Counted from the stretch's first letter, positions 34,742 to 46,328 are shown. The stretch is DNA of 64,000 bases from Nocardiopsis sp. CNT312 (GCF_000515115.1 NZ_AZXF01000029.1:1-64000), one strand, 5' to 3'. Made by a program: numbers and translations. Notes: generated by a model not told the origin, from the sequence alone.

Positions 34742-36727
34742 ATGTCCGGCTCCGAGCACACCGCTTGGGCACCCGGGTACGAGTCGCTCACCGTGCTGCG
34801 CGAAGGACCCCGTGCCCGCATCGTCCGTGGCCGCCGCACCACCAGCGGCGCGGACGTCGTACTCAAGGTGCTGTCCCGCTCGGCCGGCCAGGCCGAACTC
34901 GACCGACTGCGCGAACTCAGCGGCAGCCCGGGGGTCGTGCCCCTGCTGGACGCGGGTAGCACGGCCGACGGCGACTTCTTCGTGGCACTGCCGTTCTACG
35001 CGGACGGCTCCTTCGCGGACATGCTGGCGCGCAGGGGGCCCACAGCGCTCCAGGAGAGCGCGGCGATCGCCCGGAGCACGGCCGCCGCGCTCGGCGCGGT
35101 CCACGCCCGGGGCCTGGTGCACGACGCCGTCAGTCCGGGGAACGTCCTGAGGGCGGGCCGCACCTCGGTCCTCACCGGCTTCGGCTCGGTGTGCCCGATC
35201 GGGGCCGCCGCGCCCCCGCCCGGTCCGGAGAGCGACGGGTTCTGGCACGCCCCGCCCGAGGCGCTGCGCGGAGAGGCCCGCAGTGCCGCCTCCGACGTGT
35301 ACCGGCTGGCGTCGACCCTCTGGACGCTGCTCATGGGCCGGTCGCCCTTCGCCCCCGAGGACGGCTCGGCTCCGCACTCCCGCGACCACGCACGGCGCGT
35401 GCTCACCGAGGAGGCCCCTCCGGTGACCCGCGGGGACGTGTCCCGCGTGCTGCGGGGCGTGCTGGCCCGTGCCCTGGCGAAGGCTCCCGAGGAGCGCTAC
35501 GACAGCGCCGCCGCGTTCGCCGCCGCGTTCGAGCGGGCACGCGCTCCACAGGCGGCTCCCGGGACGGGACCGCAGGCCCCCTATCCCGGTACCGGCCCGC
35601 AGCGGCCGCCGCACGTCGACCCGGCGTCCTCGCCCATCGGCGGCCCCCACCCGTACACCGGTCCGCAGGCCTCCCCTGCCACCCCCTACACCGTCTCCAC
35701 CGGCGCTCCCCCCTACCCCGCTGGGGGCCAGGGGGCCGTGCCCGCACCGCCGTACGCGATCCCCAGCCCGCCGGTACCGCCGCCGCCCGGGGCACCCCCT
35801 GGGAGCCCGCGGAGCGGTCCGCAGGCACCCCCCGTGCCCGCGTCCCGGCCGGACAGCACCGGCCACCTGCACAGCGAGCCGCCCCCCTCCGAGAACCCGG
35901 CCCCGCTCGAAGGGGAATTGGACCCCAACAGCACCGCCGATCTCATGATGGCCAAGCTGCGCGGCGAGAAGATCCCGCCGCGGATCGCCTGGTCCCGCGT
36001 CGAGGGGTGGAGCGGAACCGCGGAGTCCTCCCGGCTGCCCTACGACAGCCCCGCCCCGGACGGGGAGGAGTACCCCTCCTTCGGCAGACCCGCCCCCCGG
36101 CAGGCCCGGTGGCGCGGGCACCTGCACATCGCCGCCGCCGTGGCGGGCATCCTCGTGGTCACCGCCGCGGCCGCCGGGTTCGCGGCGGTCGACGGCCCGG
36201 CCCCCGTCCTGGCCGCACCCGGGGAGGACGGCCAGGAGGCCGACACCGTAACCGGCGGTCCGTCCGAGGAGGCGGGGGCGTCGGGAGGGCCGTCCACCGC
36301 GCCCTCGGCCCCGGCCTCGGGAGAGGGGAGCGGGGAGCCCCTCGACGTGGTCGACCCGGCCGTCCCCGCCCCCGTCGGTGCGCCCACCGGCATCCTGCTC
36401 GCGGACGGCCTGGACACGGTCCGGCTGACCTGGAGCGACAACAGCGGCGGCACCGCCTCGTTCTTCGTGGTGGGCGGCCGGTTGGGCCACGACCCCGCGA
36501 CCCTGGCCCGGATCGGAGCCGGTGTCACCTCCGCACAGATCGCCACGGCGAACACGGTGGCCGAGTACTGCTTCACCGTGGTCGCCGTGGACGGTGCCGC
36601 GGGCCCCTCGGAGGAGGTCTGCACGACCCGTGCGGCGAACCGGGAGGCTGAGGAGGAGGCGCGGGAGGAGGCGGAGGCCTCCGCCAGCCCCAGTGACGCC
36701 CCGAGTGACGAGCCCAGCGACGGCTGA
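34742..36727 (+). CDS. Membrane pseudokinase with fibronectin-III-like outer domain
   Basis: 661 residues. Residues about 10-265 have the bacterial Ser/Thr kinase fold: the ATP lysine is kept (ADVVLKVL), as are ALPFYADGSFADML and the PPEALRGEA and SDVYRLASTLWTLLMGRSPF segments. The catalytic loop is GLVHDAVSPGNVL, where HRDxKPxN is expected, so the catalytic Asp and Lys are lost. The DFG motif is GFG and the glycine loop is degenerate. A Pro/Gly-rich linker, one transmembrane helix (about 460-483) and an outer domain with fibronectin-III character (about 545-630) follow. It is probably a scaffold or sensor of the T7SS locus, not an active kinase. Confidence 0.85.
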   Translation: MSGSEHTAWAPGYESLTVLREGPRARIVRGRRTTSGADVVLKVLSRSAGQAELDRLRELSGSPGVVPLLDAGSTADGDFFVALPFYADGSFADMLARRGPTALQESAAIARSTAAALGAVHARGLVHDAVSPGNVLRAGRTSVLTGFGSVCPIGAAAPPPGPESDGFWHAPPEALRGEARSAASDVYRLASTLWTLLMGRSPFAPEDGSAPHSRDHARRVLTEEAPPVTRGDVSRVLRGVLARALAKAPEERYDSAAAFAAAFERARAPQAAPGTGPQAPYPGTGPQRPPHVDPASSPIGGPHPYTGPQASPATPYTVSTGAPPYPAGGQGAVPAPPYAIPSPPVPPPPGAPPGSPRSGPQAPPVPASRPDSTGHLHSEPPPSENPAPLEGELDPNSTADLMMAKLRGEKIPPRIAWSRVEGWSGTAESSRLPYDSPAPDGEEYPSFGRPAPRQARWRGHLHIAAAVAGILVVTAAAAGFAAVDGPAPVLAAPGEDGQEADTVTGGPSEEAGASGGPSTAPSAPASGEGSGEPLDVVDPAVPAPVGAPTGILLADGLDTVRLTWSDNSGGTASFFVVGGRLGHDPATLARIGAGVTSAQIATANTVAEYCFTVVAVDGAAGPSEEVCTTRAANREAEEEAREEAEASASPSDAPSDEPSDG

Positions 36728-36744
36728 GAGACCGGTACGGCGGA

Positions 36745-36776
36745 GCGGCCCGGCCCCCGGAAGGGGGTCGGGCCGC
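36745..36776. terminator. Bidirectional hairpin terminator
   Basis: A 14-bp stem (36745-36758 with 36763-36776, one G-T pair) and GGAA loop, lying between the convergent pseudokinase gene and the E2 gene. It can serve both directions. Confidence 0.8.
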
Positions 36777-36795
36777 CTCGACCGGTCCCAGTCCC

Positions 36796-38169
36796 TCAGC
36801 CCCAGGCGAGGGCGGTGAGTTCGGGGTCCTCCAGGGCGGCGCCGACGTCCCGGAGCACCTTGGAGCCCAGTTCACCGTCGACCATCCGGTGGTCGAACGA
36901 CAGCGACAGGGTCGTGACGTCGCGGACCGCCAGTTCCCCCTGGTGCACCCACGGCATCTTCCGGATCTGCCCGAAGGCGAGGATGGCGGCCTCGCCCGGG
37001 TTGAGGATGGGGGTGCCCGCGTCCACGCCGAACACGCCGACGTTGGTGACGGTGATCGTGCCCCGGGCCATGTCCGCTGGGGAGGTCCGGCCCTCCCTGG
37101 CGGTGGTGGTGAGCTCCGTCAGGGCCGCGGCCAGTTCCGGCAGGGACTTGGCGTCGGCGTCCTTGATGTTGGGCACCACCAGGCCGCGGTCGGTGGCGGC
37201 GGCGATCCCCAGGTTCACGTAGTCCTTGACCACGATCTCCTGGTTCTCCTCGTCCCAGGAGGCGTTGACCTCCGGGTGGCGGCGGACCGCCAGCAGGAGC
37301 GCCTTGGCCACCATCAGCAGCGGCGAGACCCGTACGTCCGCGAACTCGGGGCGTGCGCGCAGCCGCTTGACCGCCGTCATGGTCCCGGTGACGTCCACCT
37401 GGAGGAACTCGGTGACGTGCGGTGCGGTGAACGCGCTGCCCACCATGGCGGCGGCGGTGTGCTTGCGCACCCCCTTGACCGGGATGCGCCGCTCCCGTAG
37501 GGATTCCGCCCGCGCGTGCTCGGCTGCCTCGGCGAGTGCGGTCGACGGAGTCTCAGCGGCTCCGGCGACCAACCGGACGTCCTCGCGCGTCACGATGCCG
37601 CCCGCGCCGGTCGGCGTGACCGAGGCCAGGTCCACGCCGAGGTCCCGGGCGAGCTTGCGCACCGGCGGCTTGGCCAGCGGCCGTCCCCCCGTCGGCACGG
37701 CGGGCACGGCGGGGGCGGGTGGTGCGGCGGCGGTGGGCGGGGGCGGTGTCACCGGTGCGGCCGGGGCCGGGCGGCGGCGGGCGCGACGCCTGGTGGCACC
37801 GGCCTTCTCGCCGTAGCCCACCAGCGGCTTCTCCCGCTCCTCGCCCTGTCCGGACGACGCCCCTTCCGGGACAGTGCCGGAGTCACCGGCCCCGCCGCTG
37901 CCGTCGTCGATGGTGATGATCACCGTGCCGACGTCGACCGTCCGGCCCTCCTCGACCAGCAGTTCGCGCACGGTACCCGCGTACGGGCTGGGCAGCTCCA
38001 CGACGGCCTTGGCCGTCTCGATCTCGCAGAGGTTCTGGTTGACGGCCACCTCGTCACCGGGTCCGACGTACCAGGTGAGCAGTTCCGCCTCGATCAGGCC
38101 CTCGCCCACGTCGGGCAGGGCGAACGACTGCACGCCGCCGACGGCGGGTGCGCTCTTGTTCATCGCCAT
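36796..38169 (-). CDS. bkdC-like: 2-oxoacid dehydrogenase E2 (dihydrolipoamide acyltransferase)
   Basis: 457 residues. The N-terminal lipoyl domain carries the lipoyl lysine in CEIETAKAVVEL, followed by a linker rich in Pro/Ala. The peripheral subunit-binding domain is at about 170-205 (KPPVRKLARDLGVDLASVTP). The C-terminal catalytic core ends with SLSFDHRMVDGELG, which contains the active-site His and Asp. E2 transfers the acyl group to CoA. Start ATG at 38169. It is 23 bp downstream of E1 beta in an operon E1a-E1b-E2 typical of branched-chain or broad 2-oxoacid dehydrogenase complexes; no E3 gene is here. Products feed acyl-CoA starter units for branched fatty acids. Confidence 0.93.
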   Translation of the reverse strand: MAMNKSAPAVGGVQSFALPDVGEGLIEAELLTWYVGPGDEVAVNQNLCEIETAKAVVELPSPYAGTVRELLVEEGRTVDVGTVIITIDDGSGGAGDSGTVPEGASSGQGEEREKPLVGYGEKAGATRRRARRRPAPAAPVTPPPPTAAAPPAPAVPAVPTGGRPLAKPPVRKLARDLGVDLASVTPTGAGGIVTREDVRLVAGAAETPSTALAEAAEHARAESLRERRIPVKGVRKHTAAAMVGSAFTAPHVTEFLQVDVTGTMTAVKRLRARPEFADVRVSPLLMVAKALLLAVRRHPEVNASWDEENQEIVVKDYVNLGIAAATDRGLVVPNIKDADAKSLPELAAALTELTTTAREGRTSPADMARGTITVTNVGVFGVDAGTPILNPGEAAILAFGQIRKMPWVHQGELAVRDVTTLSLSFDHRMVDGELGSKVLRDVGAALEDPELTALAWG

Positions 38170-38192
38170 GGTCTCTCGAATCCCCCGCCTGT

Positions 38193-39173
38193 CTAGTACG
38201 CGAACGCCCGGTCCACACCGTCCAGGACCCGGTCCAGGTCCGGGAGGTAGTACTCCTCCAGCCTGGACTGCGGGTAGGGGGTGTCGAAGGCGGCCACCCG
38301 GATCACCGGCGATTCCAGGTGGTAGAAGCACTCCTCGGTGACACGGGCGGCGATCTCGGCGCCGAGCCCTCCCGAGAGCGGGGCCTCGTGCGCCACGACC
38401 AGGCGGCCGGTGCGCTTCACCGATGCGGTGACCGTGTCGTAGTCCACCGGCGACAGCGACCGCAGGTCGACGACCTCGACGGAGTGGTCGGTGTCGGCCT
38501 CGGCGGCCTGGAGCGCGGTCTTGACCATGGGGCCGTAGGCCAGGAGCGTGACGTCCGTGCCGGAGCGGGCGACGCGCGCCGCGTCCATGGGGGCCGCGTC
38601 CTGGACGGCGGCACCGGTGTCGACCTCGGCCTTCTCGTAGTAGCGCCGCTTGGGCTCCAGGAAGACGACCGGGTCGTCGCTGCGGACGGCCTGCTGGATC
38701 ATCCAGTAGGCGTCCTCCGGGGTGGCGACGGTCACCACCCGCAGGCCCGCGGTGTGGGTGAAGTACGCCTCGGGCGACTCGCTGTGGTGCTCCACCGCGC
38801 CGATCCCGCCGCCGTAGGGGATGCGCATGACCACGGGGACGCTGAGCGCGCCGGCCGAGCGGCGCCGCATCTTGGCGAGCTGGGTGAAGGTCTGGTTGGC
38901 GGCCGGGAAGAAGAAGCCGTCGAACTGGATCTCCACCACCGGCCGGTAGCCGCGCAGCGCCATGCCGATGGCGGTGCCGACGATGCCGGACTCGGCGAGG
39001 GGGGTGTCGATGACCCGGTCGGCCCCGAAGTCCTTGTACAGGCCGTCGGTGACCCGGAAGACGCCGCCGAGCCGGCCGACGTCCTCACCCATGACCAGGA
39101 CCTTGGGGTCGTGTTCCATCGCGGCGCGCAGGCCCGCGTTGATCGCCTTGCCGATCGTGAGGCTGGTTCCCAT
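38193..39173 (-). CDS. bkdB-like: 2-oxoacid dehydrogenase E1 component, beta subunit
   Basis: 326 residues, full length. Typical segments are VLVMGEDVGRLGGVFRVTDG, DTPLAESGIVGTAIGMALRG and VVEIQFDGFFFPAANQ. It binds with the alpha subunit to form the thiamine diphosphate-dependent decarboxylase. Three bases separate its start codon from the E1 alpha stop codon. Confidence 0.93.
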   Translation of the reverse strand: MGTSLTIGKAINAGLRAAMEHDPKVLVMGEDVGRLGGVFRVTDGLYKDFGADRVIDTPLAESGIVGTAIGMALRGYRPVVEIQFDGFFFPAANQTFTQLAKMRRRSAGALSVPVVMRIPYGGGIGAVEHHSESPEAYFTHTAGLRVVTVATPEDAYWMIQQAVRSDDPVVFLEPKRRYYEKAEVDTGAAVQDAAPMDAARVARSGTDVTLLAYGPMVKTALQAAEADTDHSVEVVDLRSLSPVDYDTVTASVKRTGRLVVAHEAPLSGGLGAEIAARVTEECFYHLESPVIRVAAFDTPYPQSRLEEYYLPDLDRVLDGVDRAFAY

Positions 39174-39176
39174 GGC

Positions 39177-40292
39177 CTAGCGGCCCCCTTCCGCGCCGGC
39201 GCCCTCGAAGGAGGCGAGGTAGTCGGCGAACTCGGACCGCTGCCGGTCGATGTGGACGTTCGGTTCGGCGTAGACGTGGTCGAAGATCTCCAGCGGCCCG
39301 GGGTCGGGCAGGCTCCGGCACTCGGTGCGGACACTCGCGCCGACCCGGTCTGCCTCGGCGTCGACGGCTGCGAAGAACGCCTCGTCGGCCAGGCCCTCTT
39401 TCTCCAGGTAGCGGCGCAGGCGCAGGATGGGGTCCTTGGCCTTCCACTCGTCCAGTTCGCTACTGGAGCGGTAGCGGCTGGGGTCGTCGTTGGTGGTGTG
39501 GGCGCCCATCCGGTAGGTGAACGCCTCCACGAGCGTGGGGCCGTTGCCCTCGCGGGCGTGGTCCAGGGCCGCACGGGTGACGGCGAGGCAGGCCAGGACG
39601 TCGTTGCCGTCCACGCGTACCCCGGGGAAGCCGAACCCCTGGGCGCGGCGGTAGATGGGCACGCCCACCTGGTGCGCGGAGGGCTCGGAGATGGCCCACT
39701 GGTTGTTCTGGCAGAAGAAGACCACCGGGGCGTGGTTGACGGCGGCGAAGTTGAACGCCTCGTTGGTGTCGCCCTGGCTGGTGGCGCCGTCACCGAAGTA
39801 GGCGATGACGGCGGTGCCGTCCTCACCCAGGGCCCCGTCGCGCTGGACGCCCATGGCGTAGCCGGTGGCGTGCAGGACCTGGCTGGCGATGACGATGGAG
39901 TACAGGTGGAAGTTGTGCTCCTTGGGGTCCCAGCCGCCGTTGGTGACGCCGCGGAACAGGCTCAGCAGGCTCTTGGGGGCGACGTCCCGGCACCAGGCGA
40001 CGCCGTGCTCGCGGTAGGAGGGGAAGACCATGTCGTGGGCGCGCAGGGCGCGGCCGGAGCCGATCTGCGCGGCCTCCTGGCCCAGCAGTGAGGCCCACAG
40101 GCCCAGTTCGCCCTGCCGCTGGAGGGAGACCGCCTCGGAGTCGACCCGGCGGACGAGTACCAGGTCCCGGTACAGGTCGCGGATCTCCCCGGCTCCGACG
40201 GCCAGAGGGTAGTCGGGGTGCGGCGTGAGCTCCCCTTCGGGTGTCAGGAGCTGGATCAGCTCCGGTTCTGCGTGTGCGGTGGTGTCCGACAC
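39177..40292 (-). CDS. bkdA-like: 2-oxoacid dehydrogenase E1 component, alpha subunit
   Basis: 371 residues. The thiamine diphosphate motif runs from YFGDGATSQGDTNEAFNFAA to the FFCQNNQWAIS segment. An insert-type phosphorylation loop (RMGAHTTNDDPSRYRSSSE) is also present. It decarboxylates branched-chain 2-oxo acids (or pyruvate) and passes the acyl group to E2. It is the first gene of the E1a-E1b-E2 operon. The subunit length and the ThDP-motif context resemble actinobacterial branched-chain enzymes more than homodimeric AceE, which favours the branched-chain role. Confidence 0.92.
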   Translation of the reverse strand: MSDTTAHAEPELIQLLTPEGELTPHPDYPLAVGAGEIRDLYRDLVLVRRVDSEAVSLQRQGELGLWASLLGQEAAQIGSGRALRAHDMVFPSYREHGVAWCRDVAPKSLLSLFRGVTNGGWDPKEHNFHLYSIVIASQVLHATGYAMGVQRDGALGEDGTAVIAYFGDGATSQGDTNEAFNFAAVNHAPVVFFCQNNQWAISEPSAHQVGVPIYRRAQGFGFPGVRVDGNDVLACLAVTRAALDHAREGNGPTLVEAFTYRMGAHTTNDDPSRYRSSSELDEWKAKDPILRLRRYLEKEGLADEAFFAAVDAEADRVGASVRTECRSLPDPGPLEIFDHVYAEPNVHIDRQRSEFADYLASFEGAGAEGGR

Positions 40293-40643
40293 GTCGCTCC
40301 TTGGGTTACTCGGGGCCGAATACGCGTGGGTGAACGCTGGTCGGCCGGATCAGGGCCCGCCCACCCGGGGTGGTGGATGGCGCGGACCGCCCTCCCCATA
40401 TCGTGACAGGGGTCACTATGGAGAGCGCAAGACCTCAGCGTCACCTTTGAGCCTGCCCGCCCATCATCCAGAACTCGCGCGTATGCGCAACTACCAGGCC
40501 TTCCTATGAATTGCAAGGACTTCCTACAATTTCGCACACCGGAGGGGGCGAACACGTGAAACGCCCGGTTCTCCCCGCGTGTCGGGGCAGGACCGGGCGT
40601 CGTGCGGACCGTGTGGAGGTGTCGGCCGCGGCGCGTGGGCGGG
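40293..40643. promoter_or_regulatory. Intergenic region: E1a operon promoter and sigR terminator
   Basis: 350 bases between two minus-strand units. The part 40470-40550 is A+T-richer and may hold promoter elements for the E1a operon, but I see no clear -10/-35. The right end holds the terminator of the sigma factor gene. No RsrA-like reading frame is present here in any frame. Confidence 0.5.
40562..40599 (-). terminator. Nested hairpin terminator after the sigma factor gene
   Basis: CGCCCGGT (40562-40569) pairs with ACCGGGCG (40592-40599), and an inner CCCCG/CGGGG stem lies inside. It is 45 bases past the sigma gene stop on the minus strand, with a short TTT after the stem in that direction. 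Confidence 0.75.
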
Positions 40644-41255
40644 TCAGCCCGGCACGCGCATACCGCGTTCGCGGCCGTAGTCGGCAAGCATTCCGCGGAG
40701 CTGGCGCCGCGCGCGGTGGAGACGGGACATGACCGTGCCCAGGGGGGTCCCCATGCGCTCAGCCACCTCCTTGTAGGCGTAGCCCTCGATGTCCACGAGG
40801 TAGATGACCTCCTGGAAGTCCTCCGGCAGGCACGCCAGAGCCTGCTTGATGTCGGAGTCGGGCAGGTGGTCCAGGACCTCGGTCTCGGCCGAGCGCATGC
40901 CCGACGATGTGTGCGCCTCGGCGGCGGCGAGCTGCCAGTCCTTGATCTCGTCGGTGGTGTCCTGGATGGGTTCCCGCTTCTTCTTGCGGTACGAGTTGAT
41001 GAAGGTGTTGGTCAGGATGCGGTACAGCCAGGCCCGCAGGTTCGTTCCCGCCCTGAACTGGTGGAAATTCGCGAACGCCTTGGCGAACGTCTCCTGGACG
41101 AGGTCCTCCGCGTCGGCCGGGTTGCGGGTCATCCGCAGGGCCGTGGGGTAGAGCTGGTCGGCGAACGGTGTCACCGCGGCGGCGAAGTCCAGAGTCTGCT
41201 CTTCGGCGCGGGTCTCACCGGTCGTGGAGGTCTGATCCGCTGTGATAGTCGTCAA
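40644..41255 (-). CDS. sigR: ECF RNA polymerase sigma factor, SigR/SigH type
   Basis: 203 residues. Region 2 is [29 protein letters not shown] followed by [20 protein letters not shown]; region 4 is [20 protein letters not shown], then [20 protein letters not shown]. This is nearly diagnostic for the SigR/SigH thiol-oxidative stress subgroup. The start is TTG at 41255 within a purine-rich AGGGGGAG context; no closer ATG exists. SigR is normally followed by the redox-sensing anti-sigma factor gene rsrA, but here only a terminator follows. The regulator must be elsewhere or absent. Confidence 0.9.
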   Translation of the reverse strand: MTTITADQTSTTGETRAEEQTLDFAAAVTPFADQLYPTALRMTRNPADAEDLVQETFAKAFANFHQFRAGTNLRAWLYRILTNTFINSYRKKKREPIQDTTDEIKDWQLAAAEAHTSSGMRSAETEVLDHLPDSDIKQALACLPEDFQEVIYLVDIEGYAYKEVAERMGTPLGTVMSRLHRARRQLRGMLADYGRERGMRVPG

Positions 41256-41559
41256 GACTCCCCCTCAGGACGACCGGGTTCTCACTTCCACCCTGTGAGA
41301 CGCCACCGCACGCCTCCAATGATGACACCGATCGCCGTGATAAGGGTCACGGGGGTACCGAGAGCCTTCCCAGAGCCGTTCAGCATGCGGTAAAGAACGG
41401 TGCGCCGTGCCCGCCTCCGGACTCCCCGGCGGGTATCCCGGCCCGTCCGACCGGCGTCGTGCCGTAATCTGGCGTCGCCCCTTCCGGGCGGCTCGGAAGG
41501 GGGCTTCGCCCCGCACGGTGCGCGGGGCGGCGCACACCACGTTTCTTCTGGAGGACGCT
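41256..41559. promoter_or_regulatory. Divergent sigR/purS region with two leader hairpins
   Basis: 304 bases between divergent genes. Two consecutive hairpins precede purS: CCCCTTCCG/CGGAAGGGG (41478-41486 with 41494-41502) and GCCCCGC/GCGGGGC (41508-41514 with 41522-41528). If transcription of purS starts upstream of them they lie in its 5' leader. I do not recognise a known riboswitch. I looked for a SigR promoter (GGAAT-18-GTT) on the sigR side and did not find one. Confidence 0.5.
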
Positions 41560-41802
41560 GTGGCCCGCGTCGTTGTTGACGTCATGCTCAAGCCCGAGAT
41601 CCTTGATCCCCAGGGTCAGGCGATCGCCGGGGCCTGCTCCCGGCTGGGCTTCGAGGGGGTCGGCCAGGTCCGCCAGGGCAAGCGCTTCGAGGTGGAGGTC
41701 GAGGGCGAGGCCGACGACACCACGCTCGCCGACGTCCGCCGCCTGGCCGAGACCCTGCTCGCCAACACGGTCATCGAGGACTTCGAGGTCCGCGTCGCCT
41801 GA
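41560..41802 (+). CDS. purS: Phosphoribosylformylglycinamidine synthase subunit PurS
   Basis: 80 residues with the full PurS fold: ARVVVDVMLKPEILDPQGQA, FEGVGQVRQGKRFEVEVEG and LLANTVIEDFEVRV. PurS links PurQ and PurL in the three-subunit FGAM synthase of purine synthesis. The start is GTG at 41560 with GGAGG five bases upstream. A possible terminator hairpin follows the stop (about 41804-41830), and purQ is about 870 bp further on with another gene between them. Confidence 0.93.
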   Translation: MARVVVDVMLKPEILDPQGQAIAGACSRLGFEGVGQVRQGKRFEVEVEGEADDTTLADVRRLAETLLANTVIEDFEVRVA

Positions 41803-41982
41803 GCCGTGTCCCCCGCCGCCCGGGGAACGGGATCGAGAACACCTCCGCGGGCGGTACGTATGTCAACAATCGGACGCACGTGACCTGGATCGACACCTGA
41901 TGTTCGTTTTGCACCTTCTGGCCTCGGGAACGCTCCTTAACGTGCCGGAATGATGACTCTTCGGACGTTGGGAGGTGCGCGG

Positions 41983-42459
41983 ATGGATGCCCTGTTCTCG
42001 ATCTCACTCCCCCGCCAGGCCTACACGGTCTCCGTCGTACGCGATGTTCTGGGCTCCCTCCTGAAGCGTTCCGGCATGTGCCAGGACTGCGTCGACGACG
42101 TTCTGCTGGCCACCTCCGAGGCCTGCGCCAACGCCGTCGAACACGCGGGGGCCGCGCACCACTACCGGGTCGAGGCCACCCTCGCCCCCTACCTGTGCGA
42201 AATGCGGATCTCCCACAAGGGGAGGCTCCCCGAGGGCACGGCCCTGCCCCGGCACCTGTACCTCGAACACCAGCCCCTCCCCCGGCTCAGTGCCGAATCG
42301 GGACGGGGCGTCTTCCTCATGCACCACCTGATGGACGAGGTCGACTTCAGTGAGGCGCAGCGCACCACGGTCCTGCTGCGCAAGCGCCTCACCCGGTGCG
42401 ACGGGGAGGACCGGGCCAGGCCGCTGCACCCGCCCGCCGCCGCCCACGCCGCCCTGTGA
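41983..42459 (+). CDS. Serine-kinase-type anti-sigma / HATPase regulator
   Basis: 158 residues with the GHKL ATPase fold used by SpoIIAB/RsbW-like proteins: CVDDVLLATSEACANAVEHA (N box) and ESGRGVFLMHHLMDEVDF (G box). Such proteins in actinomycetes bind sigma factors or anti-anti-sigma factors. GGGAGGTG lies seven bases before the chosen ATG at 41983; the upstream ATG pair at 41950 lacks this. It sits between purS and purQ and has its own upstream A+T-rich stretch (41850-41950), so it is probably separately transcribed. Confidence 0.85.
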   Translation: MDALFSISLPRQAYTVSVVRDVLGSLLKRSGMCQDCVDDVLLATSEACANAVEHAGAAHHYRVEATLAPYLCEMRISHKGRLPEGTALPRHLYLEHQPLPRLSAESGRGVFLMHHLMDEVDFSEAQRTTVLLRKRLTRCDGEDRARPLHPPAAAHAAL

Positions 42460-42676
42460 GCGGACGGGGCTCCCGCCCCGCCACACACCGGCCGGGGTCA
42501 CCGCACGGGCCGGCCCGCCCCGAACCCGGGTGAGCGCCGCACCGGGACACAGGTGAGCGGGTACGCTGCCAGGTGCGGACACACCGTCGCCCGGCGGTCA
42601 GCCGGGCGTCCGCCCCACCTCGTTCCACCACCCGGTCCTCCCGCGCGGAGGACACGACAAGACCCGGAGTGTGCTC

Positions 42677-43372
42677 ATGGCAGCCCGTGTGGGCGTCGTC
42701 ACCTTCCCCGGCTCCCTCGACGACAAGGACGCCGCACGCGCCGTCGCGCTGTCGGGTGCCGAACCCGTCGCGCTCTGGCACGCCGACGCCGACCTCAAGG
42801 GCGTGGACGCCGTCGTCCTGCCCGGCGGCTTCTCCTACGGCGACTACCTGCGCTGCGGTGCCATCGCCCGCTTCGCGCCTCTGATGTCCGAGCTCGTCCC
42901 GGCCGCACGTTCGGGCGCCCTGCCCGTGCTGGGAATCTGCAACGGCTTCCAGATCCTGTGCGAGAGCCACCTGCTCCCCGGCGCGCTCACCCGCAACTCC
43001 TCGCTCCGGTTCGTCAACCGCGACCAGGTCCTGCGCGTGGAGAACACCGGCACCGCCTGGACCGGCGACTACACCGGGGGCCAGGAGGTCCTGGTCGTCC
43101 TCAAGAGCGGCGAGGGCAGCTACGTCGCCGACGAGGAGACCCTGGACGATCTGGAGGCCTCCGGGCGCGTCGTGGTCCGCTACGTCGGCGGCAACCCGAA
43201 CGGCTCGCGCCGCGGCATCGCCGGCATCACCAACGAGCACGGCAACGTCGTCGGCCTCATGCCGCACCCGGAGCACGCCGTCGAGGCGCTCACAGGACCC
43301 TCCACGGACGGTCTCGGGTTCTTCACCTCGGTCCTCGGGCACCTGTCCGCCGAAGCCCCGGCGCACGCCTGA
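42677..43372 (+). CDS. purQ: Phosphoribosylformylglycinamidine synthase glutaminase PurQ
   Basis: 231 residues, a class I glutamine amidotransferase. The nucleophile Cys is in [11 protein letters not shown], and the catalytic His/Glu pair is in MPHPEHAVE at the C-terminus. It supplies ammonia to PurL for conversion of FGAR to FGAM. GGAG lies seven bases before the ATG. It is followed by a small membrane protein gene and then purL, all on the plus strand. Confidence 0.95.
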   Translation: MAARVGVVTFPGSLDDKDAARAVALSGAEPVALWHADADLKGVDAVVLPGGFSYGDYLRCGAIARFAPLMSELVPAARSGALPVLGICNGFQILCESHLLPGALTRNSSLRFVNRDQVLRVENTGTAWTGDYTGGQEVLVVLKSGEGSYVADEETLDDLEASGRVVVRYVGGNPNGSRRGIAGITNEHGNVVGLMPHPEHAVEALTGPSTDGLGFFTSVLGHLSAEAPAHA

Positions 43373-43412
43373 CACCGGCACACCCACGCACCGACAGGGA
43401 ACGGTCCTCGCC

Positions 43413-43922
43413 ATGATGACGCTGCTGCGCTCCCGCCGCTTCAAGGTCGTACTGGCGGTGGTGGTCGTCACCGGCCTCGTCCTCTCCGGACTGTGGGGCC
43501 TGTTCAGCTCCTTCCGGGCACCGGTCACCTCCCCCGCCGAGGCGCCGACGGCGGCCTCCCCCCTGGAGGCCCCGGGCGTCGACGTCCTGGGCGAGCCCCC
43601 CGAAGGGCTGTCCTACGCCTCCGACGAGACCGAGGACGTCCAGTGCACCCAGGCCGAGTGCTTCCGCCTGGTCCAGGTCGTCACCGACGGCGGCGAGCCG
43701 GTCCCCGACTCCGAGGAGGCGATCGAGTCGGTCTACCGCCACCTGCTCGACGCCGACTGGGGGCAGCTCCTCCCCGAGGGGGCCGCGTCGCCCGGCGACG
43801 TGCCCCTCGGCGAGACCTTCCTCACGGACGGGCAGGTGCTCGTGACCGACTCCTCCGACCACTCGGCACAGGACGCGCCCGCGCTCCTCATGGTGGCCGG
43901 AGCCGCACCCCCCGCACCGTGA
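43413..43922 (+). CDS. Membrane-anchored protein of unknown function
   Basis: 169 residues: basic N-terminus ([11 protein letters not shown]), one transmembrane helix ([20 protein letters not shown]), then a probably extracytoplasmic region with a Cys pair ([14 protein letters not shown]). No family recognised. It lies between purQ and purL with 40 and 71 bases around it, so it is likely co-transcribed with them. Two adjacent ATG codons (43413 and 43416) are possible starts. Confidence 0.75.
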   Translation: MMTLLRSRRFKVVLAVVVVTGLVLSGLWGLFSSFRAPVTSPAEAPTAASPLEAPGVDVLGEPPEGLSYASDETEDVQCTQAECFRLVQVVTDGGEPVPDSEEAIESVYRHLLDADWGQLLPEGAASPGDVPLGETFLTDGQVLVTDSSDHSAQDAPALLMVAGAAPPAP

Positions 43923-43993
43923 CCACGTCTGACGCGCCGGTCGGCGGACGCACCCGGCCGGGCCCACATCCGCACACCCGAACGGAACCACCC

Positions 43994-46288
<2,295 letters not shown>

Positions 46289-46328
46289 TACCCGCGCGGG
46301 GGTGCCGCACGGCACCCCCGCGCGGGTA
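46289..46328. terminator. Bidirectional terminator between purL and higA
   Basis: A perfect 19-bp inverted repeat (46289-46307 with 46310-46328) with a two-base centre, starting directly after the purL stop and ending directly before the higA stop. In the distal copy the outer stem is broken and one pair is mismatched, so the perfect hairpin exists only in the element-joined copy. Confidence 0.85.
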
